A stretch of DNA of 64,000 bases from an uncultured Anaerotruncus sp. GTDB taxonomy: Bacteria; Bacillota; Clostridia; Oscillospirales; Acutalibacteraceae. Below, piece by piece: positions 62,090-64,000 of this stretch (positions are counted from its first letter, which is position 1; each line of letters opens with the position of its first letter). The position numbers and the translations under genes are program-made. A model generated the notes under the pieces. The model searched no databases. It had not been told where the DNA came from and saw only the letters and a list, made by a program, of their open reading frames with translations. The DNA lies in assembly GCA_900539775.1 (NCBI GenBank), contig UQDL01000003.1:1-64000 (forward strand), given 5' to 3'.

Positions 62090-62511
62090 TACTGCTCGCC
62101 TCCCTCTTCTTTAACTACGAATTTGCATTTGATAGGAAGTTTGTTAGCTGCAAGACGCATTGCCTCACGAGCCACACTCTCTTCAACGCCGCCGAGTTCA
62201 AACATAACTCTGCCCGGCTTAACTACTGCTACCCAGTAGTCAACATTACCTTTACCTTTACCCATACGAGTATCGGCAGGTCTTGCGGTGATCGGCTTAT
62301 CGGGGAAAATCTTAATCCAAACCTGACCGCCACGCTTTGTGTAACGTGTCATAGCGATACGAGCTGCTTCAATCTGAGCTGCCGTAATCCATGCAGGCTC
62401 TGTTGCCTGAAGACCAAACTGGCCATAAGTTACTTTGTTACCTCTTGTAGCCTCACCGGTCATACGACCTCTGTGCTGCTTACGATGTTTAACACGCTTT
62501 GGTAAGAGCAT
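62089..62511 (-). CDS. rplP: Ribosomal protein L16
   Basis: 140 residues; MLLPKRVKHRKQHRGRMTGE start and the RMGKGKGNVDYWVAVVKPGR signature. Shares one base with the rpsC stop, so translation is coupled. Confidence 0.98.
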   Translation of the reverse strand: MLLPKRVKHRKQHRGRMTGEATRGNKVTYGQFGLQATEPAWITAAQIEAARIAMTRYTKRGGQVWIKIFPDKPITARPADTRMGKGKGNVDYWVAVVKPGRVMFELGGVEESVAREAMRLAANKLPIKCKFVVKEEGGEQ

Positions 62512-63242
62512 TATTGATTTCCTCCTTCCTTACGTCTGCTTCTGTTATCTCTGCCGCCGTTGCGACGAGAATTGCCTGATCTTCTCTGGGGCTTGTTTCT
62601 GCTTTCGTGAAGAACTTCGCCCTGATAGATCCAAATTTTAACACCGATGCGGCCGTAAGTTGTTGCAGCCTCTGCAGTGCCGTAATCAATATCCGCACGA
62701 ATTGTTTGAAGCGGAATTGTGCCTTCCTTATATGTTTCGGAACGAGCAATTTCCGCACCGCCGATACGGCCGGATACCTGAACCTTAATACCGCGTGCGC
62801 CAAGCTTCATTGTGTTTCTGATAGCCATCTTAACTGCACGGCGGAATGATACACGCTTTTCAAGCTGAGTTGCGATGCTCTGAGCAACGAGAGTTGCATT
62901 GAGATCGGGCTGCTTGATTTCGATGATGTTGATGAAAACTTCATCGTTCTTTTTACCGAGCTTCTTAGCGCAGATAGCTTTGAGCTTATCAATTTCAGCG
63001 CCCTGCTTGCCGATAACCATACCGGGCTTTGCACAGTGAATGTTAATTCTTACGCGCTTAGCATCACGCTCGATTTCTACTTTGGGAACACCTGCACTCT
63101 TGAGAGATTCAAGAAGGTACTTACGAAGATTATAATCTTCAACAAGCGTGTTGCCGAAGTCTGCCTTCTTAGCATACCAGCGGGAGTCCCAGTTTTTAAT
63201 AACGCCGATTCTTAAACCGGTAGGATTACATTTCTGTCCCAT
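62511..63242 (-). CDS. rpsC: Ribosomal protein S3
   Basis: 243 residues; MGQKCNPTGLRIGVIKNWDS, a KH domain with GMVIGKQGAEIDKLK, and a basic C-terminal tail. Part of the mRNA entry channel. Confidence 0.98.
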   Translation of the reverse strand: MGQKCNPTGLRIGVIKNWDSRWYAKKADFGNTLVEDYNLRKYLLESLKSAGVPKVEIERDAKRVRINIHCAKPGMVIGKQGAEIDKLKAICAKKLGKKNDEVFINIIEIKQPDLNATLVAQSIATQLEKRVSFRRAVKMAIRNTMKLGARGIKVQVSGRIGGAEIARSETYKEGTIPLQTIRADIDYGTAEAATTYGRIGVKIWIYQGEVLHESRNKPQRRSGNSRRNGGRDNRSRRKEGGNQ

Positions 63243-63259
63243 TCAACTTTCCTCCTCGC

Positions 63260-63598
63260 TTATTCTTCCGTTTCCTTAACGGTGATTGTGATATGAGATG
63301 TTCTCTTATTGATTCTGTATGCTCTGCCCTGAGCTCTGGGGCGAATTCTCTTAAGAGTGGGGCCCGCAGTAACATTGCAGTAGCTTACATATAATCTTGA
63401 AGTATCCATATTGTTGTTGTTCTCCGCATTAGCCATTGCAGATTTAAGAACCTTTGCAAGCGGTTCGCAAGCTGCCTTAGGTGTGTGCTTGAGAATAGCC
63501 ATTGCCTTATCGCAAGGCTGATTTCTTATAAGGTCAAGAACGATTTGCACCTTTCTGGGAGAAATACGAACATATGTTGCTTTTGCTGTTGCTTCCAT
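63260..63598 (-). CDS. rplV: Ribosomal protein L22
   Basis: 112 residues from ATG 63598 with AAAGGAG 8 bases upstream (frame also opens at 63616). RISPRKVQIVLDLIRNQP and the GRAYRINKRTSHITITV loop that lines the exit tunnel are visible. Confidence 0.97.
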   Translation of the reverse strand: MEATAKATYVRISPRKVQIVLDLIRNQPCDKAMAILKHTPKAACEPLAKVLKSAMANAENNNNMDTSRLYVSYCNVTAGPTLKRIRPRAQGRAYRINKRTSHITITVKETEE

Positions 63599-63615
63599 AG
63601 TTAATTCTCCTTTCA

Positions 63616-63888
63616 TTACTTCGTGGTCTTTGCGCCTGCGTGACCGCGGAACGTTCTTGTGGGGGCGAATTCGCCGAGTTTGTGTCCAACCATATCCTCG
63701 GTAACATAAACCGGAACATGCTTTCTTCCGTCATGAACAGCAAATGTGTGTCCTACGAACTCAGGGAAGATTGTTGAACTTCTTGACCAGGTTTTTACAA
63801 CCTGCTTGTCGCCCTTTTCATTGAGAGCAACAACTTTTTTATAAAGGCTTTCTTCAACATAAGGGCCTTTTTTAGTACTTCTACTCAT
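63616..63888 (-). CDS. rpsS: Ribosomal protein S19
   Basis: 90 residues; MSRSTKKGPYVEESLYKKVV, TWSRSSTIFPEFVGHTFAVH and HKLGEFAPTRTFRGHAG are diagnostic. 30S head protein. Confidence 0.98.
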   Translation of the reverse strand: MSRSTKKGPYVEESLYKKVVALNEKGDKQVVKTWSRSSTIFPEFVGHTFAVHDGRKHVPVYVTEDMVGHKLGEFAPTRTFRGHAGAKTTK

Positions 63889-63907
63889 TTAATCTTCTCC
63901 TTTCTTA

Positions 63908-64000
63908 TTATTTACCGTTACGACGTCTTACGATCATCTTATTGGATGCTTTCTTCTTGTTGCGAGTCTTATAACCGAGAGCAGGTTTACCCCAAGGAGT
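63908..64000 (-). CDS. rplB: Ribosomal protein L2, C-terminal end only
   Basis: The last 30 codons of L2 (TPWGKPALGYKTRNKKK, ending RRRNGK) followed by TAA TAA at 63910-63905. The start lies beyond the window. Position before rpsS is standard for the S10 operon. Confidence 0.95.
   Translation of the reverse strand, partial: TPWGKPALGYKTRNKKKASNKMIVRRRNGK

Noticed and set aside
1..64000. CRISPR arrays, tRNA or rRNA genes, insertion sequences, prophage
   Set aside because: No regularly spaced repeats, cloverleaf-like stretches, transposase or phage genes were seen on reading both strands; a tRNAscan-SE run would settle tRNAs.

Overview
The window looks like chromosome of an anaerobic, low-to-moderate GC, Gram-positive bacterium of the Clostridia, most like the Oscillospiraceae/Ruminococcaceae. 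This is inferred from sigma-A promoters close to TTGACA-17-TATAAT, a CIRCE heat-shock operator, the [FeFe]-hydrogenase maturases HydE/F/G with a TM1266-type protein, a Mn2+ riboswitch before a PMCA-type ATPase, YmfF/YmfH/YmfI-like EF-P modification genes, zinc-ribbon S14, and a bacterial type A RNase P RNA. I see no rRNA, tRNA, transposon, prophage or CRISPR array. Most of the window is core genome; accessory character is limited to a few spots.

Layout. 1-3982 (-): a very large secreted surface protein whose C-terminus lies outside the window. 4377-7333 (+): argG-argH behind an ARG box. 7459-8529: a DegV protein and a shared terminator. 8536-12501 (-): TM1266-hydE-hydG-hydF, preceded by an unassigned structured RNA with its own promoter and terminator (12553-12726). 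12769-15702 (+): RluA-type pseudouridine synthase, zinc-dependent phospholipase C-like protein, luxS, and a YcxB-like membrane protein. 15752-20578: a serine hydrolase, CIRCE-controlled hsp20, a D-Ala-D-Ala carboxypeptidase and a degenerate metallophosphoesterase. 20642-23768 (-): an EamA transporter, an iron alcohol dehydrogenase and a lysophospholipase-like hydrolase.

23871-29639 (-): radical SAM protein, rsmI, a tRNA1(Val) methyltransferase, lepA, a nucleotidyltransferase and PqqD, then a small XRE regulator. 30160-31745 (-): an RlmD-type rRNA methyltransferase followed by the decayed, frameshifted remains of a C-terminal tail domain. 31857-34678 (-): P-type ATPase under a yybP-ykoY (Mn2+) riboswitch. 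34787-40409: a divergent catabolic-looking locus (class II aldolase with a dead second domain, class III aminotransferase, TetR regulator, FGGY kinase) with several unexplained RNA leader structures. 40473-43120: DUF5067-like protein and XRE regulator sharing twin palindromes, rnpB, and an LCP cell-wall ligase. 43341-47897 (-): folD, lgt, ymfH, ymfF. 48103-51229: small unknown proteins, a YfcE-like phosphodiesterase, a 40-residue Cys/Gly-rich membrane microprotein, a YmfI-like reductase and an unknown protein.

51525-64000 (-): the spc-alpha part of the ribosomal protein super-operon in standard Firmicutes order, from the 3' end of rplB to rplQ, including rpmJ and rpmD and closed by a strong terminator.

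Functional threads: arginine biosynthesis; hydrogenase maturation without a hydrogenase gene in view; ribosome and EF-P modification (RsmI, RlmD, RluA, LepA, YmfF/H/I); envelope biogenesis (Lgt, LCP, DD-carboxypeptidase). The best candidates for something undescribed are the RNA before the hydrogenase maturation genes, the pseudoknot-like leader of the FGGY kinase together with its cluster, the PqqD/nucleotidyltransferase pair without a precursor peptide, and the Cys/Gly-rich microprotein.
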